A DNA stretch of 64,000 nt from Georgenia_B sunbinii (GTDB lineage Bacteria; Actinomycetota; Actinomycetes; Actinomycetales; Actinomycetaceae). The notes under the pieces were generated by a model. It worked only from the letters and a program-made list of their open reading frames with translations. It did not search any database and was not told the origin of the DNA. Below, one piece after another: positions 35,819-44,364 of the stretch (positions are counted from its first letter, which is position 1; every line of letters starts with the position of its first letter). The position numbers and the translations under genes were made by a program. The stretch lies in the NCBI RefSeq assembly GCF_036421855.1, contig NZ_JAZGOK010000006.1. One strand, given 5' to 3'.

Positions 35819-35926
35819 GGACAATCCCGCTGTCGATGACAAGTCTGCTGTCGACGACAAGTCTGCTCTCGGCGACAAGTCTGCTCTCGGCGACAAGTCT
35901 GCTGTCGGGGACAAGTCTGCTGTCGG
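35819..35926 (-). repeat. 18-bp tandem repeat array, reverse orientation (6 units)
   Basis: Six tandem units in plus-strand form GACAAGTCTGCTGTCGG. The reverse complement, CCGACAGCAGACTTGTCC, is the family unit. The unit at the left end reads GGATTGTCCACG on the minus strand. It lies about 110 bases upstream of the dehydrogenase start and close to the end of hemW. Confidence 0.92.
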
Positions 35927-35959
35927 TGAGAGAGGGAGGGAGAGCGAGAGAGAGGGGGG

Positions 35960-37198
35960 TTAGTCGGTGAGGGCGCGGACGACGGTGTCGGCCAGCAGGC
36001 GGCCGCGGCGGGTGAGGAGGATGCGGCCGGCCCGGGCGGGGGCGAACTCGATGAGACCGTCGGCGAGCAGGCCGGCGACGGCGGCTCGTCGGGACGGCGG
36101 GACGGCGCCGGTGCCGGGTACCAGCTCGAGGCCCTCTGCCAGCCGCACGCCGAGCAGCACGCGCTCCAGCTCGGTGGCGGCGTCGTCGAGCAGCTCGCGG
36201 CCGGCGCCGGGGCTCAGCCCCTGCTCGAGGCGGTGGGCGTAGGCACGGGGGTGCTTGACGTTCCACCACCGCACGCCACCGACGTGGCTGTGCGCCCCGG
36301 GGCCGATGCCCCACCAGTCGCTGCCGCGCCAGTAGGCGAGGTTGTGCCGGCAGGCGAGGTCGGGCGACCGGGCGAAGTTGCTCACCTCGTACCAGCCGAG
36401 GCCAGCGGCGGTGAGGACGTCGTCGGCGAGCTCGTACTTGACGGCCGCGTCGTCGTCGTCGGGCACCGGCAGCTCGCCGCGTCGAAGCTGCGCGCCCATC
36501 TTGGTGCCGCGCTCGATGACGAGCGCGTACGCGGAGACGTGGTCCGGCTCGAGCGCGACGGCGGCGTCCAGGGTGGTGCGCCAGTCCGCGAGCGACTCCC
36601 CGGGAGTGCCGTAGATGAGGTCGACGGACACCGCGAGGCCGGCCGCCCGGGCCCACGCGACGACGTCGGGCAGCCGCGCCGGGTCGTGGGTGCGGTCGAG
36701 GGTGGCGAGCACGTGCGGCACCGCGGACTGCATCCCGAAGGACACCCGGGTGAAGCCGGCGGCGACCAGCTGGTCGAGCGACTCCCGGGTGACCGAGTCG
36801 GGGTTCGCCTCGGTGGTCACCTCGGCGCCGGGCGCCAACCCCCAGGTGTCGCGCACGGCGTCGAGCATCGTGGCGAGGTCGGCGACCGGTAGCAGGGTGG
36901 GCGTGCCACCGCCGACGAACACCGTCGACACCGGCCGTGCCTCCAACCCGGCGCGGTCGAGCACGGTGGCCGCCAGCGCAATCTCGCGCAGCGCGGTGGC
37001 CGCGTACTCCGACTGGTTCGCCCCACCGCCGAGCTCGCTCGCGGTGTAGGTGTTGAAGTCGCAGTAGCCGCAGCGCACCCGACAGAACGGGACGTGCAGG
37101 TAGACCCCGAAGTCCCGCCCGGCTGCGCGGCTCGTGACGGACGCCGGCAACGAGCCGTCGTCGGGCACCGGATCCCCGGCGGGCAGCGCCGGGCTCAT
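35960..37198 (-). CDS. hemW: Radical SAM protein HemW
   Basis: A 412-residue coproporphyrinogen-dehydrogenase-like radical SAM protein, now named HemW, a heme chaperone. The 4Fe-4S motif CRVRCGYC (Cys39, 43, 46) follows GVYLHVPF. Further motifs are VFVGGGTPTLL, EANPDS and YGTPGES, and HNLAYWRGSDWWGIGPGAHS near the C-terminal domain. Seven bases separate it from lepA, so both are one operon, an arrangement common in actinobacteria. Confidence 0.95.
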   Translation of the reverse strand: MSPALPAGDPVPDDGSLPASVTSRAAGRDFGVYLHVPFCRVRCGYCDFNTYTASELGGGANQSEYAATALREIALAATVLDRAGLEARPVSTVFVGGGTPTLLPVADLATMLDAVRDTWGLAPGAEVTTEANPDSVTRESLDQLVAAGFTRVSFGMQSAVPHVLATLDRTHDPARLPDVVAWARAAGLAVSVDLIYGTPGESLADWRTTLDAAVALEPDHVSAYALVIERGTKMGAQLRRGELPVPDDDDAAVKYELADDVLTAAGLGWYEVSNFARSPDLACRHNLAYWRGSDWWGIGPGAHSHVGGVRWWNVKHPRAYAHRLEQGLSPGAGRELLDDAATELERVLLGVRLAEGLELVPGTGAVPPSRRAAVAGLLADGLIEFAPARAGRILLTRRGRLLADTVVRALTD

Positions 37199-37205
37199 GA
37201 GCGCC

Positions 37206-39080
37206 TCACTTCTTGGCCTTGGCGTCCTTGCCCGTCGGGGTGTCGGAGCTCAGGGCAGCGATGAACGCCTCGGGCGGGACGTCGACGCGGCCGATGGACT
37301 TCATCCGCTTCTTGCCCTCCTTCTGCTTCTCCAGCAGCTTGCGCTTACGGGAGATGTCGCCGCCGTAGCACTTGGCGAGCATGTCCTTGCGCAGTGCCCG
37401 AATGGTCTCGCGGGCGATGATCCGTGAGCCGACCGCTGCCTGGATCGGCACCTCGAACTGCTGCCGCGGGATGATCTCGCGCAGCTTGCCGGCCATCTCC
37501 ACGCCGTAGCTGTAGGCCTTGTCCTTGTGCACGATGGCGCTGAACGCGTCGACGTGCTCGTGGTTGAGCAGGATGTCGACCTTGACGAGGTCGGCCGGCT
37601 GGTCGCCGTCGGCGTCGTAGTCGAACGAGGCGTAGCCCCTGGTGCGCGACTTGAGCTGGTCGAAGAAGTCGAAGACGATCTCGGCCAGCGGCAGGTGGTA
37701 GCGCATCTCCACCCGCTCCGGCGAGAGGTAGTCCATGCCGAGCTGGACCCCACGGCGCTGCTGGCACAGCTCCATCACCGGGCCGATGAACTCCGACGGC
37801 GTGATGATGGTGGACCGCACGACCGGCTCGAACACCTCGCTGATCTTGCCGTCGGGGTACTCGCTGGGGTTGGTCACCCGGGTGCGGGTGCCGTCCTCGG
37901 TGACGACGTCGTAGACGACGTTGGGCGCGGTGGAGATGAGGTCGAGGTTGAACTCACGCTCGAGCCGCTCGCGCACGATCTCCAGGTGGAGCAGCCCGAG
38001 GTAGCCACAGCGGAAGCCGAAGCCCAGCGCGACCGACGTCTCCGGCTCGTAGGCCAGCGCAGCGTCGTTGAGCTTGAGCTTGTCCAGCGCGTCGCGAAGC
38101 ACCGGGTAGTCCGAGCCGTCGACCGGGAACAGCCCGGAGTAGACCATCGGCTGCGGGTCGCGGTACTCCCCGATCGGCTCGGCGGCCGGCCGCGCGGCGT
38201 TGGTGACGGTGTCGCCGACCCGCGACTGGCGCACGTCCTTGACCCCGGTGATGAGGTAACCGACCTCACCGACGCCCAGGCCCTTGGTGGGGCGGGGCTC
38301 TGGTGCGCTGACACCGATCTCCAGGAGGTCGACGCTGGTGCCGGTCGACATCATGGTCAGCTTCTCGCGGGGGGTGATCCGGCCGTCGACGACGCGGACG
38401 TAGGTGACGACACCGCGGTAAGTGTCGTAGACGGAGTCGAAGATCATCGCCCGCGACGGCGCGTCGGCGTTGCCCTGCGGGTTGGGGATGTCGGCGACGA
38501 TCCGGTCGAGCAGCTCGGTCACGCCCACACCGGTCTTGCCGGAGACCCGCAGGCAGTCCTCGGGATCGCCACCGATGAGGTTGGCCAGCTCCTCGGCGTA
38601 ACGCTCCGGGTCCGCGCCGGGCAGGTCGATCTTGTTGAGGACCGGGATAATGGTGAGGTCGTTCTCCATCGCCAGGTAGAGGTTGGCCAGCGTCTGGGCC
38701 TCGATGCCCTGCGCGGCGTCGACGAGCAGCAGCGCGCCCTCGCAGGCGGCCAACGAGCGGGAGACCTCGTAGGTGAAGTCGACGTGCCCGGGGGTGTCGA
38801 TCATGTTCAGCGCGTAGGCCTGCTCGCCCACCTGCCACGGCATCCGCACGGCCTGCGACTTGATGGTGATGCCGCGCTCGCGCTCGATGTCCATCCGGTC
38901 GAGGTACTGGGCACGCATGGCACGGGCCTCGACGACGCCGGTGAGCTGGAGCATCCGGTCGGCGAGCGTCGACTTGCCGTGGTCGATGTGCGCGATGATG
39001 CAGAAGTTACGCAGCAGCTCGGGCGCGGTCGCCGCCGGGGCGATCTCGGTGGTGAGCTGGGCACTGGGAACTGGGGGCAC
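37206..39080 (-). CDS. lepA: Elongation factor 4 (LepA)
   Basis: 624 residues from the GTG at 39080, which is preceded by AGGAAGG; a longer frame to 39134 lacks an RBS. GTPase motifs are AHIDHGKST, DTPGH and NKIDLPGAD, with EF-G-like domains and the LepA-specific C-terminal domain ending in KRKLLEKQKEGKKRMK. LepA acts on ribosomes during initiation or under stress. Adjacent to hemW downstream. Confidence 0.96.
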   Translation of the reverse strand: MPPVPSAQLTTEIAPAATAPELLRNFCIIAHIDHGKSTLADRMLQLTGVVEARAMRAQYLDRMDIERERGITIKSQAVRMPWQVGEQAYALNMIDTPGHVDFTYEVSRSLAACEGALLLVDAAQGIEAQTLANLYLAMENDLTIIPVLNKIDLPGADPERYAEELANLIGGDPEDCLRVSGKTGVGVTELLDRIVADIPNPQGNADAPSRAMIFDSVYDTYRGVVTYVRVVDGRITPREKLTMMSTGTSVDLLEIGVSAPEPRPTKGLGVGEVGYLITGVKDVRQSRVGDTVTNAARPAAEPIGEYRDPQPMVYSGLFPVDGSDYPVLRDALDKLKLNDAALAYEPETSVALGFGFRCGYLGLLHLEIVRERLEREFNLDLISTAPNVVYDVVTEDGTRTRVTNPSEYPDGKISEVFEPVVRSTIITPSEFIGPVMELCQQRRGVQLGMDYLSPERVEMRYHLPLAEIVFDFFDQLKSRTRGYASFDYDADGDQPADLVKVDILLNHEHVDAFSAIVHKDKAYSYGVEMAGKLREIIPRQQFEVPIQAAVGSRIIARETIRALRKDMLAKCYGGDISRKRKLLEKQKEGKKRMKSIGRVDVPPEAFIAALSSDTPTGKDAKAKK

Positions 39081-39199
39081 GGGCCTTCCTCGACTGACGA
39101 CGGCGTGCCGGGCCGGCACGGGACGATCTGCCACCTATCGTCCCACGTCCTTCGCCGGAGGCCCGCATCAGCCGGCCCGCGGCTCGGGGCGGCCGGTGC

Positions 39200-39352
39200 T
39201 CAGTCCGCCGGCTCGGCGCGCAGAAGGTCGGCGATCTCCTCCTCCGGCCGCGGGGCCACCGTCTCGTCCTCCTCGAGCAGGACCGGGTCGGTGTAGTGCT
39301 CGTCCGACGGCAGGTCGGGCGTGGTGCGGGCGGACTCGTCCGGGACCGACAT
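39200..39352 (-). CDS. Small acidic protein, 50 residues
   Basis: A short gene with a near-perfect RBS (AGGAGGTTGCC before the ATG at 39352). The product is strongly acidic (LLEEDETV, PEEEIADLL), has no membrane helix and no cysteine. Function unknown. It lies 120 bases upstream of the lepA start on the same strand, so it may be the first gene of the lepA-hemW operon. Support comes mainly from the RBS, codon pattern and gap filling. Confidence 0.65.
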   Translation of the reverse strand: MSVPDESARTTPDLPSDEHYTDPVLLEEDETVAPRPEEEIADLLRAEPAD

Positions 39353-39446
39353 GGCAACCTCCTGGGGCGGGCGGGTCACCGCCGCGACGCGAGTGGGACC
39401 TCCCAGCCTAGGCTCGCCGCCTCCCCGGCGCACCAGGGTCGACCGG

Positions 39447-40016
39447 CTAGCCGAGCAGCAGGGTGAACGCCGTGACGAAGGTGCCGAGGACGCCGAGCGG
39501 GATGGCGACGACGGTGCCGAGGAAGGCGACGAGCGTGATGCGGAGGTCGTCGCGCAGGTAGGGCGCGTTGACCGTCCCGCCGGCGGCCCGCACCAGCGCC
39601 CGCTGCGTCGCCTCCACCCGCGGGAGCCACCGGGCGGTGCGGATCTGTGTCTCCGACACCGCCTCGTTCCAGGTGCCCATCTCGTCCTGCAGCGCCGCCA
39701 GCCGCGGATCTTCCTCACCGGCCGCCGGGCGGTCGACCACTCCCCCGGCGACGAGCGGGCCGTCAGCGCCGTCGGTGCGGGCTCGCAGCCGTTCCCGCCG
39801 GACGGCGAGCACGAGGATCGGCAGCGCAAGGACGAGCGAGAGCACGAACAGGGTCCAGCCCGCGCCGGTCTCCGCCTGCCGGCCGACGAGGAACGCGAGG
39901 AACGCGAACACCGCCACCGGGACGGCCGCCGCGACGAGGAGCAGCAGCCCCGGCCGGCGCGCCAGTCGCACGAGGTTCGCAGCGAACTGGTTCATCGCGT
40001 CGCTCGTCGCACTCAT
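39447..40016 (-). CDS. Hypothetical membrane protein
   Basis: A 189-residue protein from ATG 40016. Helices at about 23-43 and 53-71 form an N-terminal pair, followed by a cytoplasmic segment with TWNEAVSETQIRTARWLPRVEATQR and a final hydrophobic stretch at about 166-188. No known family identified. It stands alone between the small acidic gene and the BCCT transporter. Confidence 0.65.
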   Translation of the reverse strand: MSATSDAMNQFAANLVRLARRPGLLLLVAAAVPVAVFAFLAFLVGRQAETGAGWTLFVLSLVLALPILVLAVRRERLRARTDGADGPLVAGGVVDRPAAGEEDPRLAALQDEMGTWNEAVSETQIRTARWLPRVEATQRALVRAAGGTVNAPYLRDDLRITLVAFLGTVVAIPLGVLGTFVTAFTLLLG

Positions 40017-40112
40017 GTCACCAGGTTCCCATGGCGTCTCTGCCGCGACGATTCCTGGCAAGACAGCCGGCATGCCGGCGGCGGACACCGGCGCGGCCAG
40101 ACCACCGGCCGG

Positions 40113-41921
40113 CTAGTCGTCCGCGCCGTCGTCAGGCTTCTCGGCGGACGTGCTGTACGTCTTCTTCGCCGTGGCAGTGCGCGCCGGCAACGTCCCCCGT
40201 CGACTGGGCAGCGGCTGCTGACCGACGCGGTCCTCGACATACGGGTCGCGCATGACGGGCGGCTCCCCGATCGCTTCCGGCTCGACGACGAACTCCGAGG
40301 TGTCGTGCTCTTCCTCGACCTCACGGCGCTCGTACTCCTCCGGCGGCAGCACCCTCTTCCAGGCGCGGGTCCGCATGGCCGGCAGCTCCCCGGCGTCCTC
40401 ACGCAGCGCGCGGTACACCGCATACATCTGGAAGTAACCCATCACGAAGAACGGCAGGCCCACGAGGATGATGGTCGATTCCAGCGCTTCGAGGCCGCCG
40501 CTACCGGAGAACACCAGCAGCGTCGCGGTGATGACGCCGATCGCCAACGCCCAGAAGATCCGCTGGCCGAGCGGATTGAAGTCCTCGTGACCATTGGCCA
40601 TGGTGTCGGTCACGAGCGCGGCGGAGTCCATGGAGGTGACGAAGAAGATGACCACCAGGATGATCGCGATGATCGAGACCGCGAAGGTCAGTGGATGGTG
40701 CTCGACGAACGCGAACAGAGCGCCGGGGATGTCTTCCTCCTCCACGACGCGTTCGACCAGGCCGCCCTCACCGTTGAGCTCGATGTCGAAAGAGCCATAA
40801 CCGAAGATCCCGAACCAGATCACCGAGAACCCGGCGGGCACGGCGAGCACACCGGTCACGAACTGCCGGATGGTGCGGCCCTTGGAGATACGCGCGATGA
40901 AGATTCCGACGAAGGGTGACCAGGTGATGGTCCACGCCCAGTAGAAGACCGTCCATCCGCTCTGCCAGCCGGTACTGGCGAAGGTGTCGTTCCACAATGC
41001 CAGCTCCGGCAGGTTGACCAGGTAGCTGCCGAAGGACTCGATGGTGCCCTGGAGCATGAACAAGGTCGCCCCGGTCGCCAGGATGAACACAAGCAGGGCG
41101 ACGGCCATGACGATGTTGATGTTCGACAGCACCTTGATGCCCTTGTCGAGCCCCAGCGCCACCGAGATCATCGCCAGCCCGCTGACCACGCCGATGATGA
41201 TGAGCTGCCAGCCGGCGTTCTCCGGGACACCGAGGACCTGCGAGAGCCCGCCGTTGATCTGCAGCGTGCCCAGCCCGATCGACACGGCGACGCCGAACAC
41301 CGTGCCGACGATCGCGACGATGTCGATGGTCTTGCCGATCCGGCCGTGGATCCGCTCGCCGAGGATCGGCTGGAAGATCGAGCTGACGCGCGGCGGGAGG
41401 TTGCGCTTGTGGATGAAGTAGGCGAAGCAGAGCGCCGGCAGGGTGAAGATCGTCCACGTGTGCAGCGTGAAGTGGTAATAGGTGAAGTTCATGGCGTCGG
41501 CCGCGGCCGCCCACGTACCCGGCTCGATACCGAGCGACGGACCACGCGGCGGATCACCGAAGTGGCTGACCGGCTCGGCCACGCCCCAGAACATGAGGAT
41601 CGAACCGATGCCGGCCGCGAAGAGCATCGCGAACCAGGATGCTCCGGAGTGTTCCGGCGGCTCGCCGTCGGGTCCGAGCCTCACCCGACCGAACCGGCCG
41701 ATGGCGATGAAGATGAGGAAGGCCAGGAACACGGTCACGCCGAGAATGTAGAACCAGCCGAAGTTCGCGAGCAGCCAGTCCGACGAGGCTCCGACGGCGC
41801 GATCCAACGGTTCGGTGAACACAATGGTGGCGAAGACGAAGACGATGATGATCGCGGCAGCACCGAAGAAGATGGCCGGCGAGGTACGGAGCCGTAGGAG
41901 ATCGTGAAACCGTGTGAGCAT
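40113..41921 (-). CDS. BCCT family transporter
   Basis: A 602-residue betaine/carnitine/choline-type transporter with about 12 helices and a long charged C-terminal tail. The signature GWTVFYWAWTITWSPFVG (322-339) with ARISKGRTIRQF is present. Two usual features differ: the second Trp of the YWAWW box is Thr331, and the glycine-rich GMGIG segment reads GIGSI (104-108). The substrate may therefore not be glycine betaine. The ATG at 41921 has GGGGGG upstream; the longer frame is not supported. Divergent from the PemK-like gene. Confidence 0.93.
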   Translation of the reverse strand: MLTRFHDLLRLRTSPAIFFGAAAIIIVFVFATIVFTEPLDRAVGASSDWLLANFGWFYILGVTVFLAFLIFIAIGRFGRVRLGPDGEPPEHSGASWFAMLFAAGIGSILMFWGVAEPVSHFGDPPRGPSLGIEPGTWAAAADAMNFTYYHFTLHTWTIFTLPALCFAYFIHKRNLPPRVSSIFQPILGERIHGRIGKTIDIVAIVGTVFGVAVSIGLGTLQINGGLSQVLGVPENAGWQLIIIGVVSGLAMISVALGLDKGIKVLSNINIVMAVALLVFILATGATLFMLQGTIESFGSYLVNLPELALWNDTFASTGWQSGWTVFYWAWTITWSPFVGIFIARISKGRTIRQFVTGVLAVPAGFSVIWFGIFGYGSFDIELNGEGGLVERVVEEEDIPGALFAFVEHHPLTFAVSIIAIILVVIFFVTSMDSAALVTDTMANGHEDFNPLGQRIFWALAIGVITATLLVFSGSGGLEALESTIILVGLPFFVMGYFQMYAVYRALREDAGELPAMRTRAWKRVLPPEEYERREVEEEHDTSEFVVEPEAIGEPPVMRDPYVEDRVGQQPLPSRRGTLPARTATAKKTYSTSAEKPDDGADD

Positions 41922-42068
41922 GAAGCTAGCCCCCCTGAAAGCTGCTCGACGGACGGGCCGACACACGTCACCACCGTCGGCGCATCGGCCCATTTTCGGG
42001 CCGCTCGGGCCAACGGTACCGATGATCAACGTCAGCGCAATACGCAATGGCGGTAGCAGCCGCGCCGC

Positions 42069-42074
42069 TAGGCT
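42069..42074 (+). promoter_or_regulatory. Leaderless -10 box for PemK/MazF-like gene
   Basis: TAGGCT, six bases, then GTG at 42081. Identical box and spacing to that before the DUF3097 gene. Confidence 0.6.
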
Positions 42075-42080
42075 CGCCGG

Positions 42081-42635
42081 GTGAACCTGACCCTCAACCG
42101 GGTGCTGCGCCTCGCGCGGAGCGCCGCCCGCACCGTCCTCGCGCCGGCCCGCTCCACGGCCCCGCCCCGCCCCGGGCGCCGGACCGGCGGCCAGCCGCCG
42201 GTAGCCGCGCACGGCGTCACGGTGGAGTACGACGTCGTCCGGCTTGGCCTTCCGCGGCTGGCGTACAGCCCCGAGCGCGACGGCGAGCCGGACCCCGGCG
42301 AGGTGGTGTGGACCTGGGTGTCCTACGAGGACGACCCGAGCCGCGGCAAGGACCGCCCGGTGCTCGTCATCGCCCGGGAGGGCGACCGGCTCCTGGTCCT
42401 CCAGCTCACCTCGAAGGACAAGGACCTCGACCGCGCCGCGGAGGCGCGCCACGGCAGGTCCTGGCTCGACATCGGGTCCGGCGCCTGGGACTCGCGGGGC
42501 CGGCCCAGCGAGGTGCGGCTCGACCGGCTGCTCTGGGCCTCGGCCGGCGACGTCCGGCGCGAGGGCGCGGCGCTGGACCGCGGTCGCTACGACGCCGTGG
42601 TCGGTGCCCTGCGCGCGCTGCACGGCGGTCGGTAG
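42081..42635 (+). CDS. PemK/MazF-like family protein
   Basis: A 184-residue protein. An Arg/Pro-rich N-terminus of about 45 residues is followed by a MazF/PemK-like barrel with GEVVWTWVSYEDDPSRGKDRPVL-type start (about 73-95) and LLVLQLTSKDKD, the usual conserved strands of the toxin fold. No antitoxin gene is present beside it, so it is probably an orphan or a housekeeping derivative rather than a functional toxin-antitoxin pair. It lies 191 bases upstream of rpsT. Confidence 0.8.
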   Translation: MNLTLNRVLRLARSAARTVLAPARSTAPPRPGRRTGGQPPVAAHGVTVEYDVVRLGLPRLAYSPERDGEPDPGEVVWTWVSYEDDPSRGKDRPVLVIAREGDRLLVLQLTSKDKDLDRAAEARHGRSWLDIGSGAWDSRGRPSEVRLDRLLWASAGDVRREGAALDRGRYDAVVGALRALHGGR

Positions 42636-42685
42636 TGAGTCGTCGGACACACCGGCGCGGTGGGTCGATCCGGCGTTCCGGCTGC

Positions 42686-42691
42686 TAGACT
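42686..42691 (+). promoter_or_regulatory. Probable -10 box of rpsT promoter
   Basis: TAGACT about 140 bases upstream of the S20 start, with only a weak -35. It implies a leader of about 130 bases, in which S20 could autoregulate. Inference from sequence only. Confidence 0.4.
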
Positions 42692-42826
42692 CTTGGGCTG
42701 AGCCTCCGGCATGTCATGCGGGGGCCAGCTGCTGACCGACCACGGGTGTCCCCACGCCTCAGTCCCGGTCACGGCAATGCCCTCAGACCGAATGTCAGCA
42801 AGCTCGACGTAGGAGATAGTCCACAC

Positions 42827-43087
42827 GTGGCGAACATCAAGTCCCAGAAGAAGCGCATCCTCACCAACGAGAAGGCGCGCCTGCGCAACCAGGGCGTGAA
42901 GTCCGAGGTCAAGACGCACGTCCGTCGCGTCCGCGAGGCCATCTCCGGTGGCGACAAGGACGCCGCGGCCGCCGCCCTGCAGGCCGCCGGCCGCAAGCTC
43001 GACAAGGCCGCGAGCAAGGGCGTCATCCACGCCAACCAGGCCGCGAAGCGCAAGTCGAAGCTCGCGAAGCAGATCTCGGCTCTCTGA
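42827..43087 (+). CDS. rpsT: 30S ribosomal protein S20
   Basis: An 86-residue basic protein beginning VANIKSQKKRI from the GTG at 42827, with AGGAG upstream. Three-helix S20 pattern with NxARxxNxxxKS..KT and the C-terminal IHANQAAKRKSKLAKQ. It binds 16S rRNA early in 30S assembly. It is usually next to holA; here about 15 kb of other genes lie between. A perfect 18-bp hairpin follows. Confidence 0.98.
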   Translation: MANIKSQKKRILTNEKARLRNQGVKSEVKTHVRRVREAISGGDKDAAAAALQAAGRKLDKAASKGVIHANQAAKRKSKLAKQISAL

Positions 43088-43105
43088 GCCGCTAGCAGTA
43101 CGCGC

Positions 43106-43141
43106 GACGGCGCCGTCTCCTCGCGAGGAGACGGCGCCGTC
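43106..43141 (+). terminator. Perfect inverted-repeat terminator after rpsT
   Basis: A 36-base self-complementary sequence, GACGGCGCCGTCTCCTCG and its exact reverse complement. It lies 18 bases after the rpsT stop and has no T tract. Confidence 0.9.
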
Positions 43142-43224
43142 AGCCGTTCCTCCCCCGCCACCCCACGCCGAGCACGCTCACCCGGGGCGCCGCGTGGGCC
43201 GGCCCCGGTGCGCTGAGAGGTGCC

Positions 43225-44190
43225 ATGCCCCGCCTGACGTCGTCGCGTCGCTTGCTGCCGTCGTGGCTCGCCGCGCTGCTCGCGGGCCTCATCGGCGCCT
43301 CGATCCCGGTGCAGTCCCGGCTCAACGGTGAGCTCGGGGTGACGCTGGGCGACCCGGTGATGGCCGCCGCCGTCAGCTTCGTCGGCGGGCTGCTCATCAT
43401 GCTGATGCTCGCTCTCACGTTGCCCACGGTGCGGCGGGGGCTGGCGAGCCTGCCGCGCGCGGTCGCCACGCGCGCGATCCCGCCCTACTACCTCGCCGCC
43501 GGCACGGTCGGTGCCTTCCTGGTGTTCACCCAGTCGACCGTCGTCGCCGTCGTCGGGGTCGCGGTGTTCACCGTCGCGGTCGTCGCCGGGCAGGTGATCA
43601 GCGGGATCGTCATCGACACCGTCGGCTTCGCGCAGTCCGTGCGCCGACCCGCGGGCGGCGCACGCCTGCTCGGCGCGGGACTCGTGCTCGTCGCCGTCGT
43701 GCTGTCCGCCTCGTCCAGCTTCCGCGGCGGCGGCCCGTTCCTCCAGATGGCTGGTCCGGCGCTGCTCGCGCTGGCCGCCGGGTCGCTCACCGGGTTCCAG
43801 CACGCGATCAACGGCCGGGTCGGCTCGGTGGCCGGCTCCCCGCTCGTCGCCACCGCGACGAACTTCATCGCGGGCACCACCCTCCTCGGCGCCGTGCTCG
43901 CCGTCCGCGCCCTCCTCGGGACGGCGCAGTGGAGCTGGCCCACCGAGTGGTGGCTCTACAGCGGCGGCATCTTCGGCTTTGCCTTCATCGCCGGGTCCGC
44001 GGCCCTCATCCCGCACGCGGGCGTCCTCGTGGTCGGCCTCGGCTCGGTGGCGGGCCAGCTCGTCGCCTCCCTCCTCCTCGACGTCGTCGCGCCGGTCGGC
44101 GACACCGGCGTCGACCTCCTCATGGTGCTGGGGACGCTGCTCGCGCTCGTCGCGCTGAGCATCACCACGCTCGCCGGTCGCCGCCGGTAG
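43225..44190 (+). CDS. YdcZ/DMT-like membrane transporter
   Basis: A 321-residue protein with about ten hydrophobic helices and a duplicated half-structure. GxxxGASIPVQSRLN near the start and GSLTGFQHAINGR in the second half are typical of the DUF606 (YdcZ) branch of the drug/metabolite transporter superfamily. Substrate unknown. First gene of the insertion between rpsT and holA; it has no obvious link to the catabolic genes downstream. Confidence 0.85.
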   Translation: MPRLTSSRRLLPSWLAALLAGLIGASIPVQSRLNGELGVTLGDPVMAAAVSFVGGLLIMLMLALTLPTVRRGLASLPRAVATRAIPPYYLAAGTVGAFLVFTQSTVVAVVGVAVFTVAVVAGQVISGIVIDTVGFAQSVRRPAGGARLLGAGLVLVAVVLSASSSFRGGGPFLQMAGPALLALAAGSLTGFQHAINGRVGSVAGSPLVATATNFIAGTTLLGAVLAVRALLGTAQWSWPTEWWLYSGGIFGFAFIAGSAALIPHAGVLVVGLGSVAGQLVASLLLDVVAPVGDTGVDLLMVLGTLLALVALSITTLAGRRR

Positions 44191-44324
44191 CACCGCCGGC
44201 CGCGCCGGTCCCGGCGCGCAGCACCCGCCGTCGTCCGGGCGGCACCTCGGCTTGCCTCGCGCGTCGAGCTGTGCGTCGACCCTTGTCGCCGTCGCTGCCG
44301 TGCGCTACCTTCAACCCATGCGGT

Positions 44325-44351
44325 GGACCATCTGGTCCGCCTAGTGGACCC
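44325..44351 (+). promoter_or_regulatory. Putative IclR operator before ThuA gene
   Basis: A GGACCA-TC-TGGTCC palindrome (44325-44338) followed by TAGTGGACCC. The GGTGGACCAT core also occurs, on the minus strand, in the IclR/aldehyde-dehydrogenase intergenic region. It lies 14-40 bases upstream of the ThuA start. Confidence 0.5.
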
Positions 44352-44364
44352 AATGGAGGGGACA

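Noticed and set aside
34670..35914. Longer alcohol dehydrogenase with an ADLSPR-repeat N-terminus
   Set aside because: The extra residues are the translated 18-bp repeat array and a leader; a strong RBS precedes the ATG at 35710 and homologous proteins begin there.
42081..42635. Functional toxin-antitoxin module
   Set aside because: No small antitoxin gene lies immediately up- or downstream; the flanks are a BCCT transporter and rpsT.
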